Of a stretch of DNA of 64,000 nucleotides, positions 1 through 10,170 are shown one piece after another. Source of the stretch: Mercenaria mercenaria. Its lineage: Eukaryota; Mollusca; Bivalvia; Venerida; Veneridae. The stretch lies in the NCBI RefSeq assembly GCF_021730395.1, contig NC_069361.1, forward strand, positions 77,323,001-77,387,000, read 5' to 3'. Below the pieces are notes generated by a model. That model searched no databases. It was given only the letters and a program-made list of their open reading frames with translations, and was not told the DNA's origin. Numbering within the stretch: position 1 is the stretch's first letter; every line of letters starts with the position of its first letter. The position numbers and the translations under genes were made by a program.

Positions 1-900
1 GAGTTCGATATTGGATTATCTGGGATCAAAAACTAGGTCACCAGGTCAAATCAGAGGAAAAGCTTGTTAACACCCTAGAGGTCACAATTTTGGCCCAATC
101 TTAATGAAACTTGGTCAGAATGTTACTCTCAATGAAATCTTGGACGAGTTCGATATTGGGTTATCTGGGGTCAAAAACTAGGTCACCAGGTCAAATCAGA
201 GAAAAAGCTTGTCAACACCCTAGAGGTCACAATTTTGGCCCAATCTTAATGAAACTTAGTCAGAATGTTTCTCTCAATGAAATCTTGGACGAATTTGATA
301 TTGGATCATCTGGGACCAAAAACGAGGTCACCAGGTCAAATCAAAGGAAAAGCTTGTTAACACTCTAGAGGTCACAATTTTGGCCCAATCTTATTGAAAC
401 TTGGTCAGAATGTTACCCTCAATAAAATCTTGGACGAGTTTGATACTGGGTTATCTGGGATAAAAAACTAGGTCACCAGGTCAAATCAAAGGAAAAGCTT
501 ATTAACACTGTAGAGGCCACATTTATGACTGTATCTTCCTGAGTCTTGGTCAGAATGTTAGTCTTGATGGTCTCAAGGTCTAGTTTGAATCTGGGTCAGG
601 TGAGTTCAAAAACTAGGTTACTAGGTCAAATCAAAGGAAAAGCTTGTTAACACTCTAGAGGCCACATTTATGAATTTATCTTCATGAAACTTAGTCAGGA
701 TGTTAATCTTGATGATCTTTAGGTCAAGTTCGAATCTGGGTCATTTGGGGTCAAAACCTAGGTCACCGGGTCCAATCAGAGGAAAAGCTAGTTAACACTT
801 CAGAGACCACATTTATGACCATATCTTAATGAAACTTGGTCAGAATGTTAATCTTGATGACCGTTAGGTCAATAGGTCAGGTGAGCGATACAGGGCCTTC
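1..900. repeat. Array of six 145-bp units, bivalve 'aacttggtcagaatgtt' family
   Basis: Equivalent 'gagttcgatattgg'-like positions fall at 1, 146, 291, 436, 581 and 726, so the spacing is exactly 145 bp while the units diverge by point changes. Each unit has an 'aaactaggtcaccaggtcaa' block, 'aaaagcttgttaacac' and 'gaaacttggtcagaatgtt'. The array ends near 895 in 'agggccttcatggccctctt', a short palindromic terminus I recall as the edge of a common bivalve element. An 85-codon open frame at 111-368 is a chance reading of the units. The array continues off the left edge. A diverged relative lies at 51660-52065. Confidence 0.85.
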
Positions 901-1065
901 ATGGCCCTCTTGTTATATTAAACAAAGAAGGATTTGAATTACTGACCTTCAGCCTGATTTTTGAGTTGATATTTAAAGAGTGTTATGGATTAAATTGCAC
1001 GTAAGTTATTATGTGCTTCTTATGTTCTGGTACAGGTAGTTTTATTTCTCGAATTCTCTGTCTTT

Positions 1066-1627
1066 CAAGGGGCAGGACGTGAAGTGGTTGCACACTTGGT
1101 TCAATCGAGCGAAATGGTCGCAAACTTACAAAATGGCGGATATTTACTGACATCTTCGCGTGTTCGCTTGCTTTTTTATCAGGTAAGTGTGTTTCTATGT
1201 TATTCTGAACTCTACGGGTATGTGCATGCACTAGTTCCATATCTACGTCACACTCGGTTTTGTGTTTCAGCGTCGTAGACATCGAATTCTCGAAGTTATT
1301 GAAGTTATAAAATGGTCATGTCAATCTTTCGATATTTGAAATGCGTCGTTTCTTGCCTATTTTTTCATTCTAATGATCAAACTAGCCTGTTTTGGGACCC
1401 TTAAACGCGACAAAACAACTCATTGTGAAGAACTCTATAAAAAGTTTGGTTCTGCATGTTTTCAGGGGTAGTGCTATACCCAAATAAATCTTGTTCAAGC
1501 TCTTTTTTGTTGCACACTTGCACTTCAAGCAATTTCGGACGCAAACTTTTTCTGGAAAAATAGTGTCCAATTCACGGAAAATGTTTATTGCGCAACTCGT
1601 GGTACATTTTTTTTCTGTTTATGTTTT
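1066..1627 (+). repeat. Left arm of a long, near-identical inverted repeat
   Basis: This about 560-bp segment is the reverse complement of 5645-6202. Reading across the arms I noticed only a few differences, for example one base near 1112 and the T-run near 1608, so identity is about 99%. Matching open frames of 62 codons (1382-1570, minus; 5698-5886, plus) reflect the duplication, not a known protein. The segment contains 'aaaatggcgga' followed about 45 bp later by 'atcaggtaagtg', a good splice donor. It therefore looks like a promoter or first untranslated exon carried in both arms. Confidence 0.85.
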
Positions 1628-1819
1628 GCGAAAGGGTCGTCAGAACGAGGCTATGAATAGGTCGTTCTCATATCCTATGCGTATATAGCGTAATAGATTT
1701 ACTTTAGTCAGATTGCTAATAAATCTGTTTTGCTTTGTTATCCCCTTGTTAAGTCTCCTTTATTAAGTCTAGTCACGTGATCAAGATACATAACGTGTTC
1801 AGAAAAAAAAACAACTCAT

Positions 1820-1889
1820 GGGCTGAGTGCGAAACTATTGTAACTGTAGATGAATAAAGAACAAGATACAATAGTTTCGGGCTCAGCCC
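1820..1889. repeat. Short fold-back sequence
   Basis: Arms of about 22 bp, 'gggctgagtgcgaaactatt' at 1820 and its near reverse complement ending at 1889, enclose about 25 bp. This is a small palindromic element or hairpin. No coding content or target duplication is evident. Confidence 0.55.
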
Positions 1890-1899
1890 TCGAACATTT

Positions 1900-2790
1900 T
1901 TGTTTTGTTTTGTTTGGTGTTGTTTTGTTTCTTGTGGCAATTATTGTATGCGTATCTCTGAAACATTTGGAATACATTAACTTCATTAGTTAAAAATACA
2001 GTTTTCTTTTCATAAAAACATAAGCAGAACATCTACTTTTGATAGAAAAAGAAACAACACATATTTATAAATCACCAGTGATGTAATAACATAAATGCAT
2101 ACATTATACTACATTGCCATGATACATGTACAAAAGCATATATCAGTCTGAAGATATAATCATGATGTAAAACGTTTTGAGTTCATTAGAAGAGACTAAA
2201 GTACAATTATTGCTGCTTATTCGCCTGCACACTCTTGTGACCCATAATTGAGTCGATGCTGCACGATCACAATACGGACAGGAAACAAGATGCATGCAAA
2301 ATACTTCTTTACGGACATGCAACATAGTTCATATTTTGTTTTTGAAACATGCATCGTCAACTTTAATTATAAGACATATGTACATACGTATAGCAAAATA
2401 ATGAATACATGAATACCAACACTTAAACACATGAACGTTTTAAAATTAGAAATTTTCAGGAGAGCAGAACTGAGATACAATGTTTTAACTGTTGTCACCA
2501 AAGTTTCAGTGTAACATCTGCAGTTCCCATCACTTTATCACGTGCTTAACTTCGTCGTTTCTGATTGGATAATTGAATAGTTATCAAACAGAAGGAAGAA
2601 GTACCGCAAGACAAAACTCAAGCGGAGCGAAGTACCCGTATGCTGTCGCGTGTTTCGTTTGGAAATCTTAATTGGTATCCAAAAAGATATAATCTTGAAC
2701 ACATTAAAGTAACTTCGATTAAGGCAAAATTGAACACAGTATTTGTTTAGTTGTTTGTTTTGCGATTAACGCCGTTTTTCAACAGTATTT
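1900..2790. other. No recognisable feature
   Basis: AT-rich sequence with no convincing exon or repeat. The only open frame (2143-2325, minus, 60 codons) has no recognisable family and no flanking splice signals. Confidence 0.4.
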
Positions 2791-2794
2791 CAGT

Positions 2795-3041
2795 CAATAT
2801 TATTATTGTAACGGCGAGCAGTTAACCTAATCAGTGTTCCTGAATCTGTACCAGTACAAACCTGTTCTCCGAAAGTAACTGCCAACTTCTCCACATGAAT
2901 TATCAGAGGTGGAGGACGAATGATTTCAGACACAATATCTTCTATCAAATCGTCACGGAGAACATGCGTCCCGCCCGGGGATCGAACTCGCGACCCCGCG
3001 ATCTGTGACCAACGCTCTCCCTACTGAGCTAAGCGGGCGGG
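2795..3041 (-). mobile_element. tRNA-headed SINE
   Basis: On the minus strand the element starts at about 3041 with a tRNA-like head. 'cttagctcagtagggagagc' acts as the A box and 'gagttcgatccc' as the B box. The anticodon and T stems do not pair, so it is not a working tRNA gene. The body continues through 'gtgacgatttgatagaaga' to about 2800, and I recall this body from other molluscan repeats. A partial head plus the start of the body lies in the opposite orientation at 5508-5625. Confidence 0.6.
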
Positions 3042-3150
3042 CTTGAATACAGTAGAACTGGCATTTAAACCTGTGGTAGCAATCAACAGAAGATATCATC
3101 TGGTTGTTCATTTCAAGGGAACATTGATTTGATCACAGCCGAACATTTAA

Positions 3151-3290
3151 GAAATAATTTATAGCAAAACAGTGCCTTATCACTATTATATACGATGGGC
3201 GGTTATACCGTGGGCGTATTAATTTCACGAGGGCACAGCCACTCGAGTGTATAAAAAGTGATAAAGCACCGTTTTCCTATAAATTATTTC
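3151..3290. mobile_element. Fold-back MITE
   Basis: Arms starting 'gaaataatttatagcaaaac' and ending 'cctataaattatttc' are imperfect reverse complements over about 35-40 bp around a 60-bp centre. There is no open frame. Structure and size fit a non-autonomous DNA element. Confidence 0.55.
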
Positions 3291-3701
3291 GATTCTAATA
3301 TGTTCTATATTGTACAATTTACATAAAATACATGTATGATGGCACTGTTCCTTTGCGTAAGCATGGCGCCAACAGTAGGTCTTTGTTCATACACGCCAAA
3401 ACCGGAAACGGTAATACGTCTTGCGGCAGCGTTCAGTTCGGGCAAAAATTATTGCGAATTATTCAGCAAAGCGAATAGCTAACTAAATATGTGGGACATT
3501 GTGTGATGGGACATTTCTTAAAATAATGTTAAGTAAAATATTTCATAAAATTTGAAAGCTTTATTTCTTGATGCGTATATTGCGCTAAATATCATTATAA
3601 CGTGACGTCAACATACGTCAACATAATATCGTTGTGGTGATTAAAACATTGTTAGTCATATTAGAATTGCTAATAATTGTTTATAGACGTTATTAACTGT
3701 A

Positions 3702-4861
3702 CGAGGGGTGTTCCAAAAATAATGTCATTTGTGTTTTGTTTCGCGGAAATCGTGTCATGTGTACACAAAACCACCTCTTGTCGAAAGAATGATCACTGAA
3801 TCGTAACATAGGTAAATATCTCGCTCACACGTTCGCTGACCTTGGTACAGTGTACATTGCTTTATAGTGTATTCATTACACTTTACACAAAATGACTGGG
3901 AAAAGAGCTGAAAATGTGCTGCAACAACTACGTCGAAAGGTAACATCGAAAAAATCCGCAATTTGCTAAAAAAGGATGCCCGATCCACCGTAAGGCAATT
4001 GGCCCGAATGACAAACTTGTCGTTAGCACGAGCTCATGGAATTTTGAAGAAACACCTAAAATTTAGAATAATAAATGCAAGATGGATAACCCATTTGTTA
4101 ACAGATGAACAAAAGAGGACCCGTGTAACAATAGCAAAAAAACCAGCTTCTGAACATGTACCCAAAGTACAGCAAAAAGGTTTTTGATAATATAGTTACT
4201 TGTGATGAAACCTGGGTTTATTATTTTGAACCAAAGCGGACGTATTCCAACCGAATTTGGGTCACCAAAAATGCGAGACGCCCAAGTATTGCCAAACGAA
4301 TACGAACAGTGAAGAAGGTTTTGTATGTATTTTTTTCACTCATAAGGGTCCAATCATTCAAATTCCGGTACCAAAAGGCAGTACGGTCACAGGAAAATTC
4401 TATAAAAAAGTTGCTCTAAGAAAAATGAAGAACTACTACAAAAGCCGCCGCCCCAAAACAGGACATAAGTACCTCCGACTTTTGCATGATAATGCACCTG
4501 CTCACAAGGCACGCATTGTGACCGAGATTTTGGAGTCAGAGAAGGTTACCGTCCTTCCACACCCTCCGTTTTTGCCAGACCTGGCCCCCTGCGACTTTTT
4601 TTCTGTTTCCCAAACTTAAATATCATCTGTCTGGAAAGAGATACAAATCGAGAAATGCCCTTGGATCTGCTGTTTATCAGTATCTGATTGGTGTTCCCAT
4701 AGAAGAGTATGAACAATGCTTCCAAAAGAGGATTGACCGGCTCAAAAGGTGTATTCAGGCTGACGGAGAGTATTTTGAAGGGCAGAGCAGGTTAAAATGA
4801 TTAGAACATTTGCAGTATAGGAGAACCGATGCAAGTGACATTACTTTTGGAACACCCCTCG
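3702..4861 (+). mobile_element. Complete-length Tc1/mariner element, D,D34D type, inactive
   Basis: The ends 'cgaggggtgttccaaaaat' and 'ttttggaacacccctcg' form 26-bp terminal inverted repeats with one mismatch. TA dinucleotides flank them at 3700-3701 and 4862-4863, the expected target duplication. The 1160-bp length is normal for mariner. Inside is a plus-strand transposase relic with a helix-turn-helix N-terminus, TCDETW, HDNAPAH and PDLAPCD. The last two place the second and third catalytic aspartates 34 residues apart. The nearly perfect ends suggest fairly recent arrival. Confidence 0.93.
3892..4800 (+). pseudogene. Frameshifted mariner transposase
   Basis: The likely start is ATG 3892 and the end is TGA 4798-4800, just after the family's C-terminal signature (RIDRLKRCIQADGEYFEG). 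The reading runs through at least four pieces in shifted frames: the N-terminus, 3963-4187 (DNA-binding part), 4156-4320 (first catalytic Asp in TCDETW), 4325-4619 (second and third Asp) and 4615-4800 (C-terminus). All three catalytic residues remain although the frame is lost. Family length is about 345 residues and the span here fits. It cannot make an active enzyme as it stands. Confidence 0.9.
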
Positions 4862-5196
4862 TATACAGTTTACTTTGTGAGTTCGCTCAACATCTTCGAA
4901 ATACCAAGTCTAAGTGATGGTAAAATTCTAGGCTCGTCCACTTTATAATGAGACCTAACTGGCTGAACTCCTCTGGGCACATCATTTAATTTTCGTAACG
5001 TTCCAAATTTAAGTAGACTTCCTCTCCTTTTATCAAACTCATGATCTCTGCAATAAAAAAGAAACACTGGTAATTGTGCAATATATTGCGATGTAACGCA
5101 AAATTTATATAATATAAGGAACTGAACAAATAACATTATACACTGTTGCGTTTGACGCTTTTTTTTTTTTTTTGGTTTCTTTTAGTAACAAATAAA

Positions 5197-5392
5197 GTGA
5201 GCCACGCCACGAGAAAACCGACACTATAGCTTTGCGACCAGCATGGATAAGACCAACCAGCGCGTCTGCACAGCGTGGGAAGGACCCATGCTGATCGCTT
5301 ACGGTTTTTCTAATTGCAATAGTATTTAAAAGCGAACAGCATGGATCCTGATCAGACTGCGCCGATGCTGGTTTTCTCAAGGCACTGCTCAA
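5197..5392. mobile_element. 'gagccgcgcc' fold-back MITE, copy 1
   Basis: It starts 'gtgagccacgccacgagaaa' and ends 'ggttttctcaaggcactgct', imperfect inverted ends of the family seen at 38241-38354 and 42967-43189. The interior has the characteristic 'gcgaccagcatgg' and 'agcgaacagcatgg' motifs. This is the most diverged of the three copies. A 17-bp T-run lies just upstream. Confidence 0.75.
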
Positions 5393-5507
5393 ATATATTT
5401 CGCAAGTAAACGGCATTTTAATGTTTCGTCCTGCAGCAATTCTTAACATACGTCTTCTATATTTTTGAACTTTAGGTTGCCAACATTGTTGTGCTACAGA
5501 ATAGGCT

Positions 5508-5625
5508 AAAACCCGCCCGCTTTGCTTATTAGGGAGATCGCAGATCTACTAGTCGCGGAGTATGAGTTATGTCCCTGGGACGGGCGTCTTTTCTCTGTGA
5601 CGATTTGATAGACATTGGGCCGTAT
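5508..5625 (+). mobile_element. Partial tRNA-headed SINE
   Basis: 'cccgcccgctttgcttatta' through 'tgacgatttgatagacatt' is a diverged, truncated copy of the head and early body of the SINE at 2795-3041, in the opposite orientation. It ends about 20 bp before the right arm of the long inverted repeat. Confidence 0.5.
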
Positions 5626-5644
5626 GACGATGTAAAATCTTAAA

Positions 5645-6202
5645 ATATAAACAGGAAAAAATGTACCACGAGTTGCGCAATAAACATTTTCCGTGAATTG
5701 GACACTATTTTTCCAGAAAAAGTTTGCGTCCGAAATTGCTTGAAGTGCAAGTGTGCAACAAAAAAGAGCTTGAACAAGATTTATTTGGGTATAGCACTAC
5801 CCCTGAAAACATGCAGAACCAAACTTTTTATAGAGTTCTTCACAATGAGTTGTTTTGTCGCGTTTAAGGGTCCCAAAACAGGCTAGTTTGATCATTAGAA
5901 TGAAAAAATAGGCAAGAAACGACGCATTTCAAATATCGAAAGATTGACATGACCATTTTATAACTTCAATAACTTCGAGAATTCGATGTCTACGACGCTG
6001 AAACACAAAACCGAGTGTGACGTAGATATGGAACTAGTGCATGCACATACCCGTAGAGTTCAGAATAACATAGAAACACACTTACCTGATAAAAAAGCAA
6101 GCGAACACGCGAAGATGTCAGTAAATATCCGCCATTTTGTAAGTTTGCGACCATTTCGCTCGCTTGAACCAAGTGTGCAACCACTTCACGTCCTGCCCCT
6201 TG
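5645..6202 (-). repeat. Right arm of the long inverted repeat
   Basis: This is the reverse complement of 1066-1627. It lies about 320 bp upstream of the BLES03 start codon. On the minus strand it carries 'aaaatggcgga' and the 'atcaggtaagtg' donor, so the arm could be the first exon of a transcript divergent from BLES03. The left arm would then be a second, inverted copy of it. The divergent-promoter reading is inference. Confidence 0.85.
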
Positions 6203-6299
6203 TCTTTGTTTTTCATGATTTAACACAAAGATAAATGTTACATTACAGCCACGTCAGTAAGTATTTTTCATACCAGCTTTGTCTTCAGTACCGTAAACA

Positions 6300-6432
6300 T
6301 TCATTTTCAATGATAATACATTTCAGATTATTAGATTATTTTAACTTACAAAAAAGACTGGATCAGTTGAAAAGGCGGATTGACGGCTTAAATGGAGGAG
6401 GCCGAAATATTACGGTAGTTAAAGATCGCTGA
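6300..6432 (+). pseudogene. Possible relic of a mariner C-terminus
   Basis: The frame ending at TGA 6430 reads LQKRLDQLKRRIDGLNGG, close to the C-terminal signature of the mariner at 3702 (QKRIDRLKRCIQADG). Nothing upstream resembles the rest of a transposase and no inverted ends are visible. It may be a short fossil or a chance match. Confidence 0.3.
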
Positions 6433-6523
6433 AAATCAGAATTAGTAAGGAAAAGGTCAGGTAATAGTCTATTTTCCCCTTCTTGTGGCAATACTGAATT
6501 TATTTTCATTTTTAGAATTCATA

Positions 6524-6657
6524 ATGGCCACAAGGAAGTTTGATCCATATAATGATCCTGACCCGGATGAAATGGAGTGGGTAATTTATGAGAAAGGAAT
6601 CACTAAAACACCGTTTGAGACGTGGTTATGGAAGAACTTACCTTCGCGCGTGAGAAA
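6524..6657 (+). CDS. C11orf68: BLES03 homologue, coding exon 1
   Basis: 44 codons plus two bases, opening MATRKFDPYND. A tempting alternative donor at 6650 (gtgaga) would put exon 2 out of frame, and so would another at 6662 (gtaaat). Only the site after 6657 restores the family reading RVRK-DEGYGW. Confidence 0.85.
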
Positions 6658-7617
6658 GTTTGTAAATTTTATTTTATATTAAATCTTAAAAAGTGTATAA
6701 ATCATCTCGCTCGTCAGTCCGTTATTTTAGATCAGGATATAGAAATCTAGCCATTTAATGATCAGTAAAGAGCAGAACTTATTGTCGAAAATGCTATGAA
6801 CAAAGGTCTATCTTAGTTTTGTTGTCGCTAATTATGATGTTTCAGTACTGTTGCTAGATTTTGAAAAAAAAACAGCAATAGCTCCACTCGATTTTTTATC
6901 TATGGGGCTTTATTATATAACATAAAAATATCAAAACTGCTGCCTAGCTTCCACACACAACATCGTAATCAATGTTTTTGGTTCTTAAATCTAGGCTTGT
7001 ATTAAATATTTTGGTGGATATCATATGATCATAACCATTTAATTGCTCAAGAATCGATAACTATATAATAACTTTTCATACGCAGAGACGAAGGCTATGG
7101 CTGGGTGTGTGTAAGCAACGGGTCGGAAAAACGGACCGCCTATGAAGAAGAAGAGGACTTTGATGGATTGTTTGACAGTTGGGAGGAACATCTTGAAGCG
7201 GAAAGGCCTGTAAACTACGAAATAATCAAGGATCTTGCCTTAAAACATAGAATATTGTGTGGAAAATGGATACTGTTTACAGATCAAGGTGGCAAAGTAG
7301 ATCATCTGTGGTCCGTTATAGCATCATCTGTTGTAGCAGACGACATTCCTTGTTTTTCAGCGAAAGTGAGCACATTCGAGGACGACGTGAATCACGTGAT
7401 CTGTATTTATAACTCTGATTTCACGGACAAGAACGAGGTTTTAGAATCTGAGGAAGCGATACGGAATATGGGTTTAAAAGGCAGGCTTCAGTACAAACCG
7501 GACATTTATACACATCTTTTTATCTACGCGAAAAATGAATGGAAGCTTAAACCGTTTACTATGACAAGCCAGTACAATCTGCTCACTAAATCCTCAATAA
7601 TTAAAAGCTACGTGTAA
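6524..7617 (+). CDS. C11orf68: BLES03/C11orf68 homologue (UPF0696, DUF1917), two coding exons
   Basis: Coding exons are 6524-6657 and 7086-7617, together 666 nt or 221 residues plus stop. The intron is gt..ag, and the unusual donor (aa|gtttgt) is the one that keeps frame. The start ATG follows an acceptor at 6515, implying an untranslated first exon. Recognition is by colinearity with human C11orf68: TWLWKNLPSRV, GYGWV, CGKWILF, KVDHLWSVIA, VICIYNSDFTD and YKPDIYTHLFIY match human segments such as SGKWLMHL, KLDHAWAGIA, VICVYTDDFTD and YKPDVYTYLGIY in order. The family adopts an eIF4E-like fold and its function is not established. This copy lacks the long N-terminal extension of the human protein. 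Confidence 0.92.
7086..7617 (+). CDS. C11orf68: BLES03 homologue, coding exon 2
   Basis: Begins after 'catacgcag' with one base completing the split lysine codon. It carries most of the DUF1917 domain: an acidic stretch (EEEEDFDGLFDSWEEH), then CGKW, the FTD turn and the YKPDIYTH strand. It ends at TAA 7615-7617. No further exon is needed to reach the family's C-terminus. Confidence 0.93.
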
Positions 7618-8000
7618 ATTGTTTAAATACCAATTTCCGTTGAAAGGGGTCAGACTTATACTGAAGTACTAGGCAGTGTTATGAAAAAAGAAAAGAAATG
7701 TAAAGCGTAGTTCAGACGCTAGTTTATGTACAGTTTACTAAATTGTATATAAATTGTGATGCTTATGAGATATGTTAAGTATGAACAATAAGTAAACCGT
7801 ATCCCTGTCGACGTAACAAACATGTTTATTTGTATAAACCTAAGGAGTCTTAAATTCTACCAGTAAGATTCCAGACGTCTATCTTAAAAAAAGCTATTTT
7901 TTATATAGATGGTACTTTTTGATAAGATAGACGTCTGATATTTCAGACTTCTGTACTATTTATAAACAGCACTGTTTTAGAATAAAGTACTGCACACTAT
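7618..8000 (+). other. BLES03 3' untranslated region
   Basis: AT-rich sequence after the stop, with a polyadenylation signal 'aataaa' at 7981-7986. It contains the perfect hairpin listed separately. Confidence 0.6.
7872..7937 (+). promoter_or_regulatory. 15-bp perfect hairpin in the BLES03 3' UTR
   Basis: 'cagacgtctatctta' at 7872-7886 is the exact reverse complement of 'taagatagacgtctg' at 7923-7937, around a 36-base loop. In the transcript it would form a strong stem about 255 bases after the stop. It may be a short fold-back insertion or an RNA structure. No function is shown. Confidence 0.5.
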
Positions 8001-8699
8001 TACATGTATTGGTGATGTAATGCATAAAAACCTGGAAGCTTTTTTTAGACAAAATTCATTGCTAGAGCAGTTGTTCATGTGCATTGAGTTTATACACTAT
8101 GTTTCAATCAATATCAAAGAGAAAAAGTATTAAAGTGAAATATGATTATAGTACATCTTCAAATAATATTGAATAATGATTTTTATGTTGAATATTTTTC
8201 TATCTCAAGTCTAAAGCAAGTGGTCCATCCACTACCATTTTCTTTTCGTGTCATTTCCCTTTCCATTGCCTTTATAACTATGAATGTCGATGTACGAGAA
8301 AGGAAAGGCAATTAGCGGTGTCTAGCGTCAAACAAATAATTCTAGATGAAATTGGAGAGGGAAAAGAGTGGAGTTATTACATGTACACAAGAACGGTCAC
8401 GTCGATCCAACAGTAAACGAAAGCATTTGGCATCTGATTGAAAAAATCTGTATGGCATAAAGATTCTCCCATTTACACTTTTAACATAGTAAATAGTTAT
8501 AAAAGGGAAAAAACAAAATGTGAATAGAAATATTTTTAACCAAGTCACATGCAGGACTCGAACCTCAGCATGTCTTTTCAATTTATTTAATGATAAAGTC
8601 TAAAAAAAAAAAGATAAAGCACCTCTTGGGTCCTAAGTAGGGGATTATCCGCTGTCCTTTATATATTGAAGATAATTTCTCAAACGTTTAGCTATATAT

Positions 8700-8775
8700 A
8701 TGAGAAATTTTGTCCGAGTGGTTAGCGTTCTCGCCTTTGAATCAAGCTATCCGGGTTCGATTCTGCTGTGGTGAC
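8700..8775 (+). mobile_element. tRNA-like head in duplication copy 0
   Basis: 'ccgagtggttagcgttctcg' (A box) and 'ccgggttcgattc' (B box) have tRNA spacing, but the T stem and acceptor do not pair. It is a tRNA-derived relic. Confidence 0.5.
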
Positions 8776-9884
8776 TGCGTTTTTTTTTGTAGAATTTCTT
8801 CTTTCTTTTAACATTGCTCGCGTTTTACCTTAAAGCTAAGGATAGCAATTCAAACGTTCAGAGTTAATTTACACTTACTTGAATGGGCACAATGGAATAA
8901 TCATTGCTCGACATGAGCAGACGGAGGCAAAATGACGTTTAATTTTGTCAACGCATACATGAAATCCTAAACTCATCCTAAACTCGTCCTAAACAACTCA
9001 CAGGTAACAAGAATATCTCAGATGCCCATCACAAACGAAAAAAAAAACAACAAAAAAAACCAGAAGGAGCTAAAAAGCAACTCTATATAACTTTTAGCCA
9101 GGACTCCCTGTATTCTGTTTACTTTATTTATCGGGCAGGACGTTTTTCCAAGATCATGCATATTTCAACATAAAGCAAAAGGAACGTGACATAACATAAT
9201 TATTTCCCTATAAATATAGTCTTCTTTATTCTACATAAACTCGAGTATCTTGCAATGGCTGCAGCACACCGCAGGATTCATGTTCAAATATCTGCTAAAG
9301 AAAATCGTCAGTGCTGAGGAAAAATCAAAAGAAAACTTGGGATCATTCTTGATCAGGTAAAAAGTGAGACCCTAAATTGTAGCGCGGGAGTATGACCTAA
9401 GTTTCCATGAAAGATTCTGTAGTGTTATTATTTCGTGCAGAAAATGTTAAGTAAATGTCAAGCATAGATCTTTCATGCGAATTCAGCTAATAAAAGGCAA
9501 TGATATTAAGGAAAATAGCGCTGCAGAGCGAAAAAGACTGAGAACTATTTGAATCCGCCACTATGCGACTACCATTTTCTTTTCGTGCCATTTCCCTATC
9601 CAGTGCCTGTATTCCTATGAGTGTCAATGTACGAGAAAGGAAAAGCAATTAGCGGTGTCTATATAGCGTCCAATAAATATATGTAGATGAAATTGAAGAG
9701 GGAATAGAATGGAGTTATTAAAAGTACACAAGAATGGCCACGTCGATTCGACAGTAAATGAAAGTATTTGGCATCTGATTGAAAAAAAAAAGAACTGTAT
9801 TACTTAAAGATTCTGCCATTTATACTCTCATCTTAGTATATAGTTATAAAATGGAAATGTGAACAAAAATTGCGCTCAAGTCAC

Positions 9885-9990
9885 ATGCAGGAATCGAACC
9901 GGCGCAGCATGTCTGTTCATTTTATGTAATGATCAAGTCTAAAGCAAGTGGTCTATCCATTGCACCAACTTGGGTCCTAAGTAGGGGATT
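9885..9990 (-). mobile_element. tRNA-like segment, minus strand, duplication copy 1
   Basis: On the minus strand 'ttggtgcaatggatagacca' and 'gccggttcgattcctgc' look like A and B boxes. About 45 extra bases between them and poor stems argue against a functional tRNA. The same segment recurs at 11384-11490. Confidence 0.45.
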
Positions 9991-10093
9991 ATCCGCTGTC
10001 CTTCATATATTGAAACTTTTGACAACTGGATAATTGCTCAAACGTGTAGCTATATATATTGGAAATTTTGTCCAGGCGAGATCTATAGATAGA

Positions 10094-10170
10094 ATGGGCT
10101 CCGTAGCCGAGTGGTTAGTGTTTTTGCCTATAAATCAAGCGATCCGGGTTCGATTCTGCTGTTGTGACTG
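10094..10170 (+). mobile_element. tRNA-like head, duplication copy 1
   Basis: 'gggctccgtagccgagtggt' starts a tRNA-like unit with B box 'gggttcgattc'. The T stem fails (ccggg against ctgct), so this is a SINE head or tRNA pseudogene. It recurs at 11594-11670. It lies about 100 bp from the minus-strand segment, making a divergent pair in each repeat unit. Confidence 0.5.

Noticed and set aside
983-1282. 99-codon minus-strand frame mirrored at 5986-6234 as a conserved gene
   Set aside because: The copies are the inverted-repeat arms. The frame crosses the arm boundary and resembles no protein.
2960-3041. Functional tRNA gene on the minus strand
   Set aside because: Anticodon and T stems fail, and a SINE body follows the head.
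3963-4619. Separate small genes inside the mariner
   Set aside because: All are frame pieces of one transposase bounded by the terminal inverted repeats.
6650-6665. gtgaga or gtaaat as the BLES03 exon 1 donor
   Set aside because: Both break the frame into exon 2. The site after 6657 keeps the family alignment.
10094-10170. Functional tRNA gene
   Set aside because: The A and B boxes are good but the T and acceptor stems do not pair, so it is a tRNA-derived relic.
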